Below the pieces are notes generated by a model. That model was not told the DNA's origin. It did not search any database and saw only the letters and a program-made list of their open reading frames with translations. A stretch of 64,000 bases of DNA from Ambrosia x helenae (Eukaryota > Streptophyta > Magnoliopsida > Asterales > Asteraceae): contig JAUTDX010000156.1 in the NCBI GenBank assembly GCA_030844895.1, forward strand, positions 186,001 to 250,000, given 5' to 3'. How positions within the stretch are numbered: position 1 is the stretch's first letter; each line of letters opens with the position of its first letter. The position numbers were made by a program, and so were the translations under genes. Positions 44,534 to 55,200 of the stretch are shown here, one piece after another.

Positions 44534-46257
44534 TGTTGAACCCCTTGAAAGCCTTCTTCCCGAACCATCTTTGAAACTGAATCATCAAATAACTCGATAT
44601 TGGAAGCTCCCAACTTTTCGCCTAACGAAATGGTTTCATCAACTTCCTTTCTAACTTCAATTTCAGCTGAAACAATTTCGTCCTCCAGGCCCATAGAAGA
44701 ATCAGCCCTGTTACAAACTTTATTTAAATCCGGAGTGCAAAACACATCTTGGGCCGGTTGTCTAACTTCTTGTTCTTGGGCCAGAGAACCATAAACATTA
44801 TAAATAAATCTGTCTATATCAAATAGATCTTCATCACTTCTGGGCCTCTTCTTGGGTCGGTCCTGACCAACTGGGGAGACCGATAATTTCTTTCTAGACT
44901 TTTTTTTGTACCCCTTGACTTTTTTATTCACAACAATACCATTAATATCCCCATCCAACTTACACTGAGGAATATTCTCATTTAAGGAAACAGAATTCCC
45001 CCCATAATTGCTATCATGAATACCACCATCAATATGAGAGAGAATAGGTTGTTGACTATTCTCCTCAATTTCAGCACCTTCCAAATTATTCTCATCAACC
45101 TCAACCGACAACTCAGCATTCAAATTTTCCTGTTCCTCCATGCATACGTCATCACTAACCAAATTTTCGCTCGGGTCAACTTCATCAACATCAACCAAAC
45201 AATCCGGCACCCAGTCACCGGAATCTTCTTCAATTATAATCGGAAACATCTCGTTTTTCCAGCGCAGTTGTACATTACGCCGAACACGATGTACCGACTT
45301 ACATAACACCCCCATTAACACATAGGAAAGAACATCACTGTCATCCAAGCTCGAAAATTGAACGACTTCACCAATGGAATTACCAATGTCTTTTAAAACC
45401 GAATCCGCCATTAAACACATAGGAATTCCATAGACCTTGATCCATGCAATACGTTCGAATTCGACTATTTGACCCTCCCAGTCCTCTAAAGAACAGAAAA
45501 TTGATTCCCACAATTTTTTCTTATCAAAAAACCACTGTTTGTCTTCCATTGACTCAAAAAGCACGATAACATGAAACCCCCCCAGATATTTGATAGTGAC
45601 GCTTTTATTAATACTAGAATGAAACCAAGACCTCAGCCCCGTTAAGGACTTAAAATCAATCAGCCTACCCAACAACCCAAGGTCATACCATGCATTGCAA
45701 CAAACTACCTCATCTGGAACCAAGATCTCCATAGAATCTGAACCCGGTTCAACATCCAGTAGCGTATCCTTAAACGTTCTCCCAGCAACATGACTAGGCC
45801 CTGGATTCGCATGTACCACCTTCGGATCTGGAACAACAGGATCATTCCTCTCCACCGTTTGCTCCTGCACCGGCTTCCATATCTTCTCCATCTTCTCTTG
45901 AACCTTGTTACCGTCCACAAATCGAGCAACACTGATGAAGAGTTTGTAAGACCCGATCCACACATCTTTTAAGTTATTCTCCAATATCTCCGGATCATTC
46001 ACGTTCGCAAAAGACACGAACCCGAATCGCTTCCCCAGTTTATCATACTTTCTTGCAATATACGTCCCTTGAATGTTCCCATACCCCTTCAACACTTGCA
46101 CCAAATCCGCCGATGAGCATTTCGGAGGAAGATTAGATACAAACATCTTCGTGATCTGAATCCCTGCCCCATTCCCATCCTGCTTCTTTTGCCTTCTATT
46201 GTTTCTGGATGGTGCGTCGTACCATTGCCCTTCCTTGTATCGTTCCCTTCCCGTCAT
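44530..46257 (-). CDS. LINE ORF1: RRM-type RNA-binding protein
   Basis: 575 residues. An RRM spans about 37-112 with RNP2 KMFVSNLP and RNP1 KRFGFVSF. A central region (about 185-340; CNAWYDLGLLGRLIDF, ERIAWIKVYGIPMCLMADS) resembles the DUF4283-type domain of plant LINE and retro-related proteins. An acidic stretch is followed by a basic KKVKGYKKKSRKKLS segment that may be a nuclear localisation signal. It probably coats LINE RNA. It starts 32 nt from the element end and overlaps ORF2 by 4 nt. Confidence 0.92.
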   Translation of the reverse strand: MTGRERYKEGQWYDAPSRNNRRQKKQDGNGAGIQITKMFVSNLPPKCSSADLVQVLKGYGNIQGTYIARKYDKLGKRFGFVSFANVNDPEILENNLKDVWIGSYKLFISVARFVDGNKVQEKMEKIWKPVQEQTVERNDPVVPDPKVVHANPGPSHVAGRTFKDTLLDVEPGSDSMEILVPDEVVCCNAWYDLGLLGRLIDFKSLTGLRSWFHSSINKSVTIKYLGGFHVIVLFESMEDKQWFFDKKKLWESIFCSLEDWEGQIVEFERIAWIKVYGIPMCLMADSVLKDIGNSIGEVVQFSSLDDSDVLSYVLMGVLCKSVHRVRRNVQLRWKNEMFPIIIEEDSGDWVPDCLVDVDEVDPSENLVSDDVCMEEQENLNAELSVEVDENNLEGAEIEENSQQPILSHIDGGIHDSNYGGNSVSLNENIPQCKLDGDINGIVVNKKVKGYKKKSRKKLSVSPVGQDRPKKRPRSDEDLFDIDRFIYNVYGSLAQEQEVRQPAQDVFCTPDLNKVCNRADSSMGLEDEIVSAEIEVRKEVDETISLGEKLGASNIELFDDSVSKMVREEGFQGVQQ

Positions 46258-46289
46258 ACCCTAGAGAGCGTTTTTAGGCTTCAACTTTA

Positions 46290-46307
46290 GTAGATCTTCT
46301 AATATCT
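46290..46307. other. LINE target-site duplication, 5' side
   Basis: GTAGATCTTCTAATATCT, identical to 40776-40793. Confidence 0.95.
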
Positions 46308-46390
46308 AAAGAGGAATATATGCCTTAGTTAGATACCAAATGTGGAACACAAAAGAAGCAAATCAATGATATTCCAACAAGCTAGCTTTC

Positions 46391-46398
46391 TATATAAA
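46391..46398 (+). promoter_or_regulatory. TATA box of the small gene
   Basis: TATATAAA in TTTCTATATAAAGATG, 95 bp before the ATG. The predicted start site near 46423 leaves a C/A-rich 5' UTR of about 60 nt. The LINE lies about 85 bp upstream. Confidence 0.75.
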
Positions 46399-46485
46399 GA
46401 TGTATGATCCTTTTAATACTCTCCACAAGCAAATACTGAATCACTATCTCATCTTATTCACTTCATACAACCTCAACCGACAAAA

Positions 46486-46815
46486 ATGTCATATTTTTCC
46501 AATCCAAAAGCCGAGCTTGCTAAGATTGGTGTCGATGGATTTGCTCTCCTTAGTTCTTCAGGTGGGCACAAATCCAATCATAAGTGTTCGACGCCAACAC
46601 TAAGTGCTCCACCTAATCAAAATACTATGTTGTTTCACTATCAACATCATCGTCAACAACCCTATGTGGTTCGGGAACAAGTGTATGATGCCCAAGTCCA
46701 GTTGGCAAGGATTGAGACCGTGATCGATTGTTGCGAGGCAGCCAATAGGTATGGTGGGACAGTTTTTGTAGATTATGCTAAGAGAAAGCCCACCCGTTGG
46801 GGTTTCCTTTATTAA
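46486..46815 (+). CDS. Small plant protein of unknown function
   Basis: 109 residues, MSYFSNPKAELAKIGVDGFA..., single exon, start context ACAAAAATGTC. No signal peptide or membrane segment. The N-terminus (NPKAELAKIGVDGFALL) and C-terminus (VIDCCEAANRYGGTVFVDY, then AKRKPTRWGFLY) look structured, while the middle is Ser/Pro/Gln/His-rich and probably flexible. I do not recognise the family. Support for a real gene: a good TATA box at the right distance, a pyrimidine/A-rich leader, higher GC than the flanks and no TE similarity. With the LINE immediately upstream, its regulation may have changed. Confidence 0.7.
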   Translation: MSYFSNPKAELAKIGVDGFALLSSSGGHKSNHKCSTPTLSAPPNQNTMLFHYQHHRQQPYVVREQVYDAQVQLARIETVIDCCEAANRYGGTVFVDYAKRKPTRWGFLY

Positions 46816-47341
46816 GGATCATGCAGCCTGTCTACAATCTTTAAGTGTTTGATGGCAGTGTAAGACCAGAGGATATCTGGATATGTATACCTTCATATAG
46901 CGAAGCTTATAAATGTAGTACTTTAACTAACTCAGTATAAGAGTAACTTTGTTTTTAAACTGCCTATGATTCTCCACACAAAAATGCTTGTGAGTTTAAT
47001 TTCGAACTTCTCAAATAATGATATTACACGGGGATGAATAACGTAGTTTGATATTTCGAGTAATAAGAAAGTTATGTCTAAAAAAACATGTCGTTGCATG
47101 GCTGAGTAAACTTATGTTTCTAAAAAAATATACTTTGATGTACAGTTTACTAATTATAACGTTTTACTTTGTTTTTTTTATTTATTGCATGTTAGAAACC
47201 TTTATATTATACGGAGTATAATTAACAATAATTAAATTGATACTAATAAACGAAAAAAAAAAACAGAATAAATAGATGAAAAATAAATAAATAAATAAAT
47301 AAATAAGAGAGAAAAGGAAAATTATGATGTATTATTTTTAA
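46816..47341. other. 3' flank and AT-rich intergenic sequence
   Basis: Probable 3' UTR of the small gene followed by AT-rich DNA including an (AAAT)n run at 47279-47307. No gene. Confidence 0.6.
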
Positions 47342-47662
47342 AGAAAATTATTCGAATAGTCCATGTGATTTGCTTAAATTTCACCTTTAGTCCCTATCTT
47401 TTTAAAATTACAGGTATAGTCCACACCTTTTGATATCGTTTAACTCAGGTAGTCCCTAGAGTGGATGGAGGTTAATAATCTAGTTAAGTGGTGTGAAATT
47501 ACTAAGCTACTCTTATTATTAAAAACAATTAGTGTGGGACCCACCTAGGGACTATCCGAGTTAAACGATGTCAAAAGGTGGGGACTATATCCGTAATTTT
47601 GTAAAGATAGGGACTAATGGTGAAATTTGAGCAAACCATAGAAACTATTGGAGCAATTTTCT
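47342..47662. mobile_element. Long-TIR fold-back MITE, about 320 bp
   Basis: Arms of about 105-120 bp in inverted orientation: left with TTTCACCTTTAGTCCCTATC, CACCTTTTGATATCGTTTAA and TAGTCCCTAG; right has their complements (GATAGGGACTAATGGTGAAA, TTAAACGATGTCAAAAGGTG, CTAGGGACTA). The outer ends AGAAAATTATTCGAATAGT and AGAAAATTGCTCCAATAGT resemble Mutator-type MITE ends. TSD not clear. Confidence 0.8.
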
Positions 47663-48019
47663 CTTGTTTTTATTTAGTAGGAGATGGAAATAAATAAAAT
47701 ACGATTATTATTTATTATGATAGAAACATGAAAATTATGATTTAATACTATTATTATCAAGAGAGAGAAGAGAAAATAAAGGTGAGCAAGAATTATTAAT
47801 TATAAAGTAAATAAATAAAAAGATAAATATAAATATTAACTATCATATTTAAAATTTTAAAATAATAGTTACTAATTTAATAATCTAATAATTATCTTTA
47901 TTTAAAATAATAATTATCCATAATTAAATAGGAGAGAGACGGTAAAATCACACAAATATAAAGTTTTATTTATCACGAATAGTGACAATTATACGTGATT
48001 TATTATAACCGTCTATATA
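47663..48019. other. AT-rich intergenic sequence
   Basis: TAAATAATT-type low-complexity DNA; nothing recognised. Confidence 0.6.
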
Positions 48020-49215
48020 ATTCAAACAGAGTTGCATCCTTCTTATATATGAATAGAGATGGGTTGTCCAGACTAAACTGGAAACTAAGAGTTGTGGGAA
48101 ATGTGTTTAGTTGTTTAAAGCAAGCACGCGGTGCTTGCTTGAGGCCATATAAAGCATGATTAAGTTTGCCTATGTAGTCCGATGTGTTGAATTTATGAGA
48201 CCGGTGCTTGTTCCATGTATACGGTTTGGTTAAATAGCCATTTAGGAATAGATTATTGACGTCAAGTTGGCGAAGATGATTTTACTGCATGACTAAAAGC
48301 ATGGGAGAAGTCAAGTCTAAGAACTTGCTTGAAGCCTTGAGCTACTAAAAGTGTTTTGTAGCGATCAAGAGAGTCGTCCGCTTTTTACTCAATTCAGTAG
48401 ATCCATTTTGGTCTCAAAATGTTGGAGCGAGTGGGGCGTGGACCAAGTTTCCATGTGTGGTTTATGTTGAGGGCATTGAGTTCATCATTCATAGCCAAAA
48501 CCCATTTGCGATATTTTAAATGTGGTTTTAATGCCTATGGGAACATTAAGAGCCATAAGAGCATGACAGAGGGAGTTATTGGAGAAATGGGCGAGATCAA
48601 CAAAATGCTTGACTTTAAAAATACTGGATTTGGACCTTGTGGTCATGGGGGGTGAGAAGATGGGGATGGGGATGGTATAGATGGTGTAGAGGGATGGTTT
48701 TGAATTGGTGGTGGTGAGTATTCCGAGTTGATCGACACTGATGAATCGGGTGAAATGGGCAGAGGATTGGCTTTTTCTAAAGGGAAGAATGGGATAAGGA
48801 GTTCTTACAGTTTGGATCAGATTGGGCTTAAGAGAGATGGGGGGTGGATTGGGCTGAAGACGTTAGACCATTGGTGAGGGTTTGAAATGTATTGATTGGG
48901 CTAGATAGTGGACTGGAGGGTGGGCTTGGATTTGTGGGGTAGGGGTGGAAGTGATTCGGTAAGTGGTGCGGGCACGATGGGATGGGCTGGGTGAATTGTA
49001 GGGAATTTGGTGGGTGGAGTTAGAAATGTCGAGGTAGAGGGAGGAGATGGAATGGTATCTTCAAAATTTAGGAGTGTATGTGTGGCTTCATAAACTGGAG
49101 ATAGTTGACATGTGAATGAAAAGGTGTCCTCGTCGAATCTTGCGTGTCGAGTTGTATAAACTCGTGAAGTGGTAGGTTCTAAGCATCGATAACCCTTGTA
49201 TCTGGTGAGTCGTTT
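48020..49215 (-). pseudogene. Ty1/copia pol relic: integrase C-terminus and RT
   Basis: Minus-strand translation, with interruptions, gives YRCLEPTTSRVYTTRHARFDE (integrase end, about 49130-49200), KWVLAMNDELNALNINHTW and GPRPTRSNILRPKWIY (start of copia RT, about 48395-48520), HALYGLKQAPRACF (48115-48165) and LDNPSLFIYKKDAT (about 48030-48085). Stop codons and shifts separate these blocks. The order is that of a copia element. LTRs not found. Confidence 0.85.
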
Positions 49216-50114
49216 GTCAATCTACTTACTGAGAGTAGATTTTTCTGACAACCTTCTGGGCTAACGTACTTAACATTAAGTACGCTGGGCCTGTAATTAA
49301 GTACGCTGGACAGAAAGTAAACCCTATTAACTATGAAACATTAACAAAACAAGTCCCTTGACATGTAAATCACTAAACTATGACCCAAAATGTGTAATCT
49401 GGTAACAATGGTCTCAATAATACCCAACAAATAGAATTCAAGAAGACAACTCAGCCTCATCTAAGTTCAAAAAGAAAGGAAGATCAAGCAGTAAGTGATA
49501 TGACTCAATTGTCTCCATGCTCATTGGGGATGACAGAGCCTCAATATTTGATCTATTCGAGTTTGATTGGTTCGGGTTCCTACTTTCTTTCCCCTTCTTC
49601 CTTCTCCAGCGGTACGAGTGCTACTTAAGGCTGATAGTGTAACGTATTCATCTTAGGTTGTGTAATAACTAGCTAGTCATCGAGTGTCCCACTCGTTCCT
49701 CCAACAATTGTAGCCAGTCCTCAGTAGCTTTCCTCCATCACCGGAAGTGTTGCACCATATCGTTGGTGTTGCGTGGTCCTCTGTGAACGTGTGCTACAAT
49801 GTCTGTAAAGTTTCTCTCTCCCATTTATCCAGAACAGTTGGTATCCTCCCTGGTACTCTATTGCCGATTTTCCATCATGAAGCTGGTTGGGGGACTAATC
49901 CCCAGTGATGCGCCACCTGGTCTAGCTCTAGTCCCTCACCAGTGACGTGCTCAAAATCATGTTTAGGGTTAGAAGATAACATATCTCCTATAACATGTTA
50001 TATAAATATACCTAGCCAAAAGCTAATTGTGCACTTAAGCTATAGGTGTAACTAACACAATGCTTATGCTAAGACAGTTATAGACTAGAATGCAATTTCA
50101 TGGTTCACTACTTA
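49216..50114 (-). other. Leader-like region upstream (sense) of copia relic and adjoining a PBS
   Basis: AAGTACGCTGG occurs twice at 49284-49311. The part next to the PBS resembles the leaders at 6.5 and 16.8 kb (GTTATAGACTAGA). No gag frame. It belongs to a decayed minus-strand gypsy-type element. Confidence 0.5.
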
Positions 50115-50128
50115 TGGCTCTGATACCA
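50115..50128 (-). other. Primer binding site, initiator tRNA-Met
   Basis: The minus strand reads TGGTATCAGAGCCA just after the LTR end, which is mutated to TGTGATA. Confidence 0.88.
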
Positions 50129-50693
50129 ATCTATCACACCCTCAAATTCCACCGTGTGGTTTATACCGCGAGGCGTGTGACATACCAGGATCCCCATAGC
50201 CATAAGTTATAAGAACGATTCTAATTGCCCAAACCATTTAGTTCGTTGTCAAAAATATTGTTTAACGTTTAATTAAAAAGTTTAGGTAATTAAGGAAGCG
50301 TAAAACCAGCATAACCAGTTTAAATCCATGCGCAAAACAACACGCACAAAATCAAAGTAATGAAAAGTAAAATAAAGTTATTAATGTTAAAATCACCATG
50401 ACATAAATGATGCATGCCCTACGTGCTTCAAACCTAGCGGCCTGCAAAAGCATGCTAGCGTGTGTCAACATAAAGTCGGTGAGTTCACAGTTTAAGTAAG
50501 CCAAAGTAAAGTTTTAAAAGTAACCAACCACTAGTTTCAACGCATGCTAGGGGTAGCTAACCCACTCAATGTAGCCAAACTAGCAGTACTGAGAACATAC
50601 ATAAGTTTATTTTTGCCTTAGAACTAGTGACTATCACACTAGTAAAATGTGTTGAAAAGTTCATGCCCGTGACACAAGCATATCAAGCACGAG

Positions 50694-53600
50694 TGTCACA
50701 CCACGCCCATGGAGGAAACACGTGGCGCAACGCTCGAAAGCATATCAATGTCAAGATTAACACAAACTACAATTAATTAGAAAAGATAATTTTATTAAGA
50801 TGTCGAAAAAGAGTACATTGTCATAAACATTACATAAAACAACATACATGAAGTTCAACATGGGGTTTTCCGTCTATGTCCCAACCCAATGGCGAATATA
50901 GATGAAACCCCCGACTAGTGTCCGACATCCCAAATTCCACTGTACTAGCCGCATACCTGTTCAGCACTTAGTTACCTGAAAGATATGTTTAAAAAGACGC
51001 CAATATATAAAATATTGGTGAGTTCACAGGTTTTAGTTCCATACCAACAACATTTTTAACAAAAACATTTCAACAACAAAACATGTGCGGAACAAACACA
51101 AGTAGTGACCTTTCTAAAAGTAGCTAACTCCTACAAACTATGACGAGCAATCCCATGAGCCCATAACCAAATCAAGACTAATATTGCCCCGCGAGCAGTA
51201 GTTGTTTCTCGGAAAATAACAACTTAGTTCAGAATACGTGCACCCCTGGCATACAAAGTTTAATAATCGACGCTATCGATTAGGGGTGCGCCTTGTCAGG
51301 CACGAATAGCGCTATCCAAATATTCTTTCGGTTCTCGATTTCAACACACACACACACAACACGCGAGTAAATGGTTACAGTAGCGAGGACTCACCCCGAG
51401 TGGTATATAAACAACAAAACCCAAGTACGCATCATGCCACCTATTACGTTTTAACTTTTAAAAACATTTTGACATGTGAAAACATTTGACAAAACATATC
51501 TTTCCCGTGAAACAAAAACAGTAGAAAGGGGACGTGAAACTCACCTTAATTTCCATGCTTAGCTAGGCAACAAAGCCTGAAGGTTTGACCGGCTTCCTTG
51601 CTCCCTAATTTCAAGTAAAGGACATCTTAAAAGTCTATCATATATAAGCCTAGCTTATTTTCTGGTTACAAGATAGTTTATTCAACTATCTAGACTCGTG
51701 TGTACTAACCCGAGTCTTAAGCGTTTAACTCGATGAACCAATCGTGACTTATAAAAATTCATGTGTTCACATACGACATAGTACCCAAGTTGCGCACCTG
51801 TTACTATTCGTGTGTAAACCATGTTGGACTACTACGAAATGTATAACTCATCCCGAGTCATAGCTCGTGTCGTAAATCGAATAAATGTAATTGTCTTGTA
51901 TACTTATTATAGGAAAATACACCTTGAGAACATATAAATATAGTTATCAAAACCGACCTATAACAATTGTTGGTGTCTTTTTCCAATTTCGTTTGCCTTT
52001 AAAAGTTTCAAAACATTAATTTTTATATAATAATTCCCAAATAAGCCAAGCGTCTATGCATTTAAATTCCGAACAATTAACAGTGTTTAGTTATTGAAAA
52101 CCATTGGATAATTCGACATACTTGACGCTCAGTAAGACTATATATTTGTTTTGAACGTTGTCCAAGATTTAACTTTATTGTTACAAGAAATCAATTTTCA
52201 AAAACGTTCCGATTTAACATAACATACACTTGTCTGGACACTTGGGAAAAGTTATTTACAAAAAATAAGTAACGTCGTGTTAGTTGCGTTTGGATTTTCT
52301 AAAAATTCCAGCAGAGTTTCCTCTATTTTTGTACAAACCAGACAACACAAGTTGTCTACATATTTCCCAAAAATCAAAACCAAGCACAAGACAATCAATC
52401 CATTTATCCGCAGTTTCATCAAACAAGACACTCAATTCATTTATCCGCAGTTTCATCAAACAAGATTTTATACATTTCGATAACATATAAATTATATTTA
52501 TTTAAACATACTTATATATAATTATAGTCCAACAATTTGTCCAATGTACGATATTATAAGTCACGTTTTATTATAAGAACACCATTCATCCGATTTGCAC
52601 TTTTCGTTTATTATTTTCCGATTCGTTTCGCGAGTTAACACTAATTTTTATCTTTCGCATTATATATTTATAAATGAAACACAAACATAAACACGAAGTT
52701 AGTTATACCATTTTTGTATGCGTGCGACCCGTCACCGTCTCCTTTGACGCATCAACCGAACCTTTTGACCAAGCCGAGGTTTGACCAAAGTTGACTCAGG
52801 TTCAGCCGAACCCAAAATCTGACCTGAGAGCGAGGTTGACCAGATCTGACTCGAGCACCTAAAAATCTAAAACTAACCCGGACCAAATCTGAGTCGAACC
52901 CCAAAACGAGCCCGAACAGATCTGACTCGAACCGAGCCAGATCTGACCCGAAATCTCATATTCAAGCTGAACGTGACCACAATCGACACCGAACAGAACC
53001 ACCTTCATTACGAACCACCATCACAACACCACTACCGGCTGGATCTAGCCAAGTCTAGCCCGTGTAACACAAGACTCAACCCGAGCACCCACCGCCAACC
53101 TGAGACAACTTGTGCTCGTGACCAAAAACCTGACCTGGACCCTCGATCCTGCCAGATCTGGAACAACCGTCACCATGAACCACCAAAATAACCACCACGA
53201 AAGATAAATCACCACCATCGGCCGAGACATCCAACTCCCGGACTCCCACAACCAAGAACACCCACCACGAGTCTGACCTGGGCCAAACGAATGACCACCG
53301 TACCCGTTTGCAACATCAAGCCTGCAACCACCACGACCACCGTAAAGCTTAACCCGACCGGCCACTCCTTTCCACCTGACAACCACCCTCGCAGCCACCT
53401 TCCTTGAACCTGTACCACACTTCCACCATCTACTCGAATCAAACAACCACAACAACCCTTAACCCGACCCTGTCGTGAACCACCCAAACACCACCACAAT
53501 CGGTCACCATATACACTAACACAACCACCACCATAACCATCACCATCTCCAAATCCAACACCTCCACACCTGTAACCCGACCCAAAACTGACCCAATTGA

Positions 53601-53846
53601 GGAAGCCACCGGTCGTATCGGCCTAAACCCAACTCCAACCACCCCTATATCGAACCCCACCACGAACCACAACCAAAAACCACCTCGAATGCCATGGTAA
53701 TCACTGCTTGCTTGTGTTTTTCAGGGTCACAGATCTACGCTGCCACCACCAAAGCTTGGTGGTGGCCGGCCGCTGCTGATTGTGGAGAGGGAGAGAGGTA
53801 TACGAGGTGGGAGGTAGGGAGAGGGGGATGAGTGTTCTAGGGTTTT

Positions 53847-53880
<34 letters not shown>

Positions 53881-54610
53881 GAGCGGAAGATGAAATGAAG
53901 AAGAGATAGAAGAAAGAGAGTATTTATTGCTAGGGTTAGGTTAGGGTAGGTGGGTTGTGTACCACGTATCGAACCCGCTTTAAACGTAAAAGGTCTCGGT
54001 TTTATATTCAGCACATTAAAATATTACACAAGTTAGCCAGTTATATTTGAAATTAAAAACACAACTAAACCAAGCTACTTAAGTATTATTTTCGTCGCCC
54101 GATGCATGTTTTCAAAACACGTGTTTAAATCGCGTTAATCAATTCAACCGTGTTATCCTTCATTTAAACGACCCGTTTACTTTCAAAACTTAATAAATGA
54201 CATTATTTACAATGAATAATTATTTTAAAAGTTCGATAACGGTTAAAACCAAGCATTTTGACGTCCGATTCCTGCGTCAGTTACTTTCCGCGTTCTCTAA
54301 AACACTGCGTTTTTTATCGTTTTTCGCGTTGATTTCACATTCGATCGCATCAATAGTAAATACATGCCGTATTTACATATATTAGCCATATGTTAGTCCA
54401 CTTTGACAAATTTTTACTGATGTAAGTTCGTTAAAGTTAAATACGCGAAGTCTTTCTTTTAGGACTTCAGGGCGTCCACGAACTTCGAGAAGGACATCGT
54501 AGAATTTATAACGGCTAAATTAAATTTAATTAACCTTAAACCATGTTAATTACTTCAAGAACCCGATTAAGATCACGTTAAACATTGTACGAAATTTGTC
54601 GGTTGTCACA
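50694..54610 (-). mobile_element. Solo LTR, 3,917 bp
   Basis: Sense ends TGTGACAACCGAC (54610) and GGCGTGGTGTGACA (50694). Flanks ACGAG (50689-50693) and ATGAG (54611-54615) form a TSD with one mismatch. No PBS or PPT adjoins it. The sense strand has a TATA-like CAATAAATA (53921-53929), a CT-rich leader (53848-53872), a GC-rich GGTTCGGG region (52780-53750) and an intron-like module (50976-51544). A 37-bp tandem duplication is at 52401-52465. Frames in the GC-rich part are repetitive Gly/Val/Thr/Pro strings, not genes. Confidence 0.82.
50976..51544 (-). other. Intron-like module in the solo LTR
   Basis: Sense TTAAG|GTGAGTTTCACGTCCCC at 51547 to ACATATCTTTCAG|G at 50976, 569 nt. The same donor sequence occurs in the partial copy at 62327-62330. 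Confidence 0.48.
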
Positions 54611-55200
54611 ATGAGGCTGCTGCACAACCTAATAGCGCTATCAACTAATACCATGTTTGCCTCCAGCGAATAACCCGGTAAAAAGTAAGGACCTTGAAGT
54701 GATAGAGTTTCCCGTTAATTAACAAAGGACAAAATGCGAAACTAGTAAAAATTCGAGTCACACAAGGAATCAAAGTATCCCCAAAACCCGAGATAAAGTA
54801 GTAGTCCTAAACCCGGACTAAAAATTTAAGTAATTCCAAAACCCGGAATTAAGTTGTCTCAAAACCCGAGACACATGCTTCTGAGAAAAAGAGTAGTGAA
54901 ACTCACCTTAGGTTGCACTTGAAAGCTAAATCCAAATTCAAGCAAATAATAGAGACCCTCTGACGACCCCCTATTATACGTGTCACTATGTCAGTTCATG
55001 TGTATACACAACACACAACAAGACCCGTTTGTCTAAGACATCCAATGATGTGAATATGTTTATGTGACACTAATGTTTCTACATGCACAAGTGATACTGT
55101 GACCCATTGGTGAATACTGTGTTTACACGTCATCATACACTCTATATATGGTCCATACAAGTTTACACAAAAGTACAAGACATAAACAAGTTAACAAAAT

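Larger units (their letters stand above)
40794..46289 (-). mobile_element. Apparently complete L1-type LINE
   Basis: Bounded by a perfect 18-bp TSD, with a poly(A) tail (T run 40793-40801 on the plus strand) and two intact frames that overlap by ATGA. The 5' UTR is only 32 nt (46289-46258), so either the family has a very short leader or a few bases are missing. The perfect TSD and undamaged frames indicate a recent insertion. Confidence 0.95.
50132..55200 (-). mobile_element. Long LTR related to the first gypsy LTR, split by a solo LTR
   Basis: 50132-50693 begins TATCACACCCTCAAATTCCA, clearly related to 6624 onward, and continues at 54611 after the nested LTR. Its acceptor-like block (sense ATGTTGAC...TTTTGCAG|G, ending 50452) and donor-like AAG|GTGAGTTTCAC (at 54906) lie on opposite sides of the insertion. 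The far end is not defined; 55200 is a rough limit. Confidence 0.65.

Noticed and set aside
53045..53672. Gly/Val-rich minus-strand frames of up to 136 codons
   Set aside because: They lie in the GC-rich, low-complexity part of a solo LTR and are not preserved in the second copy at 63.7 kb.
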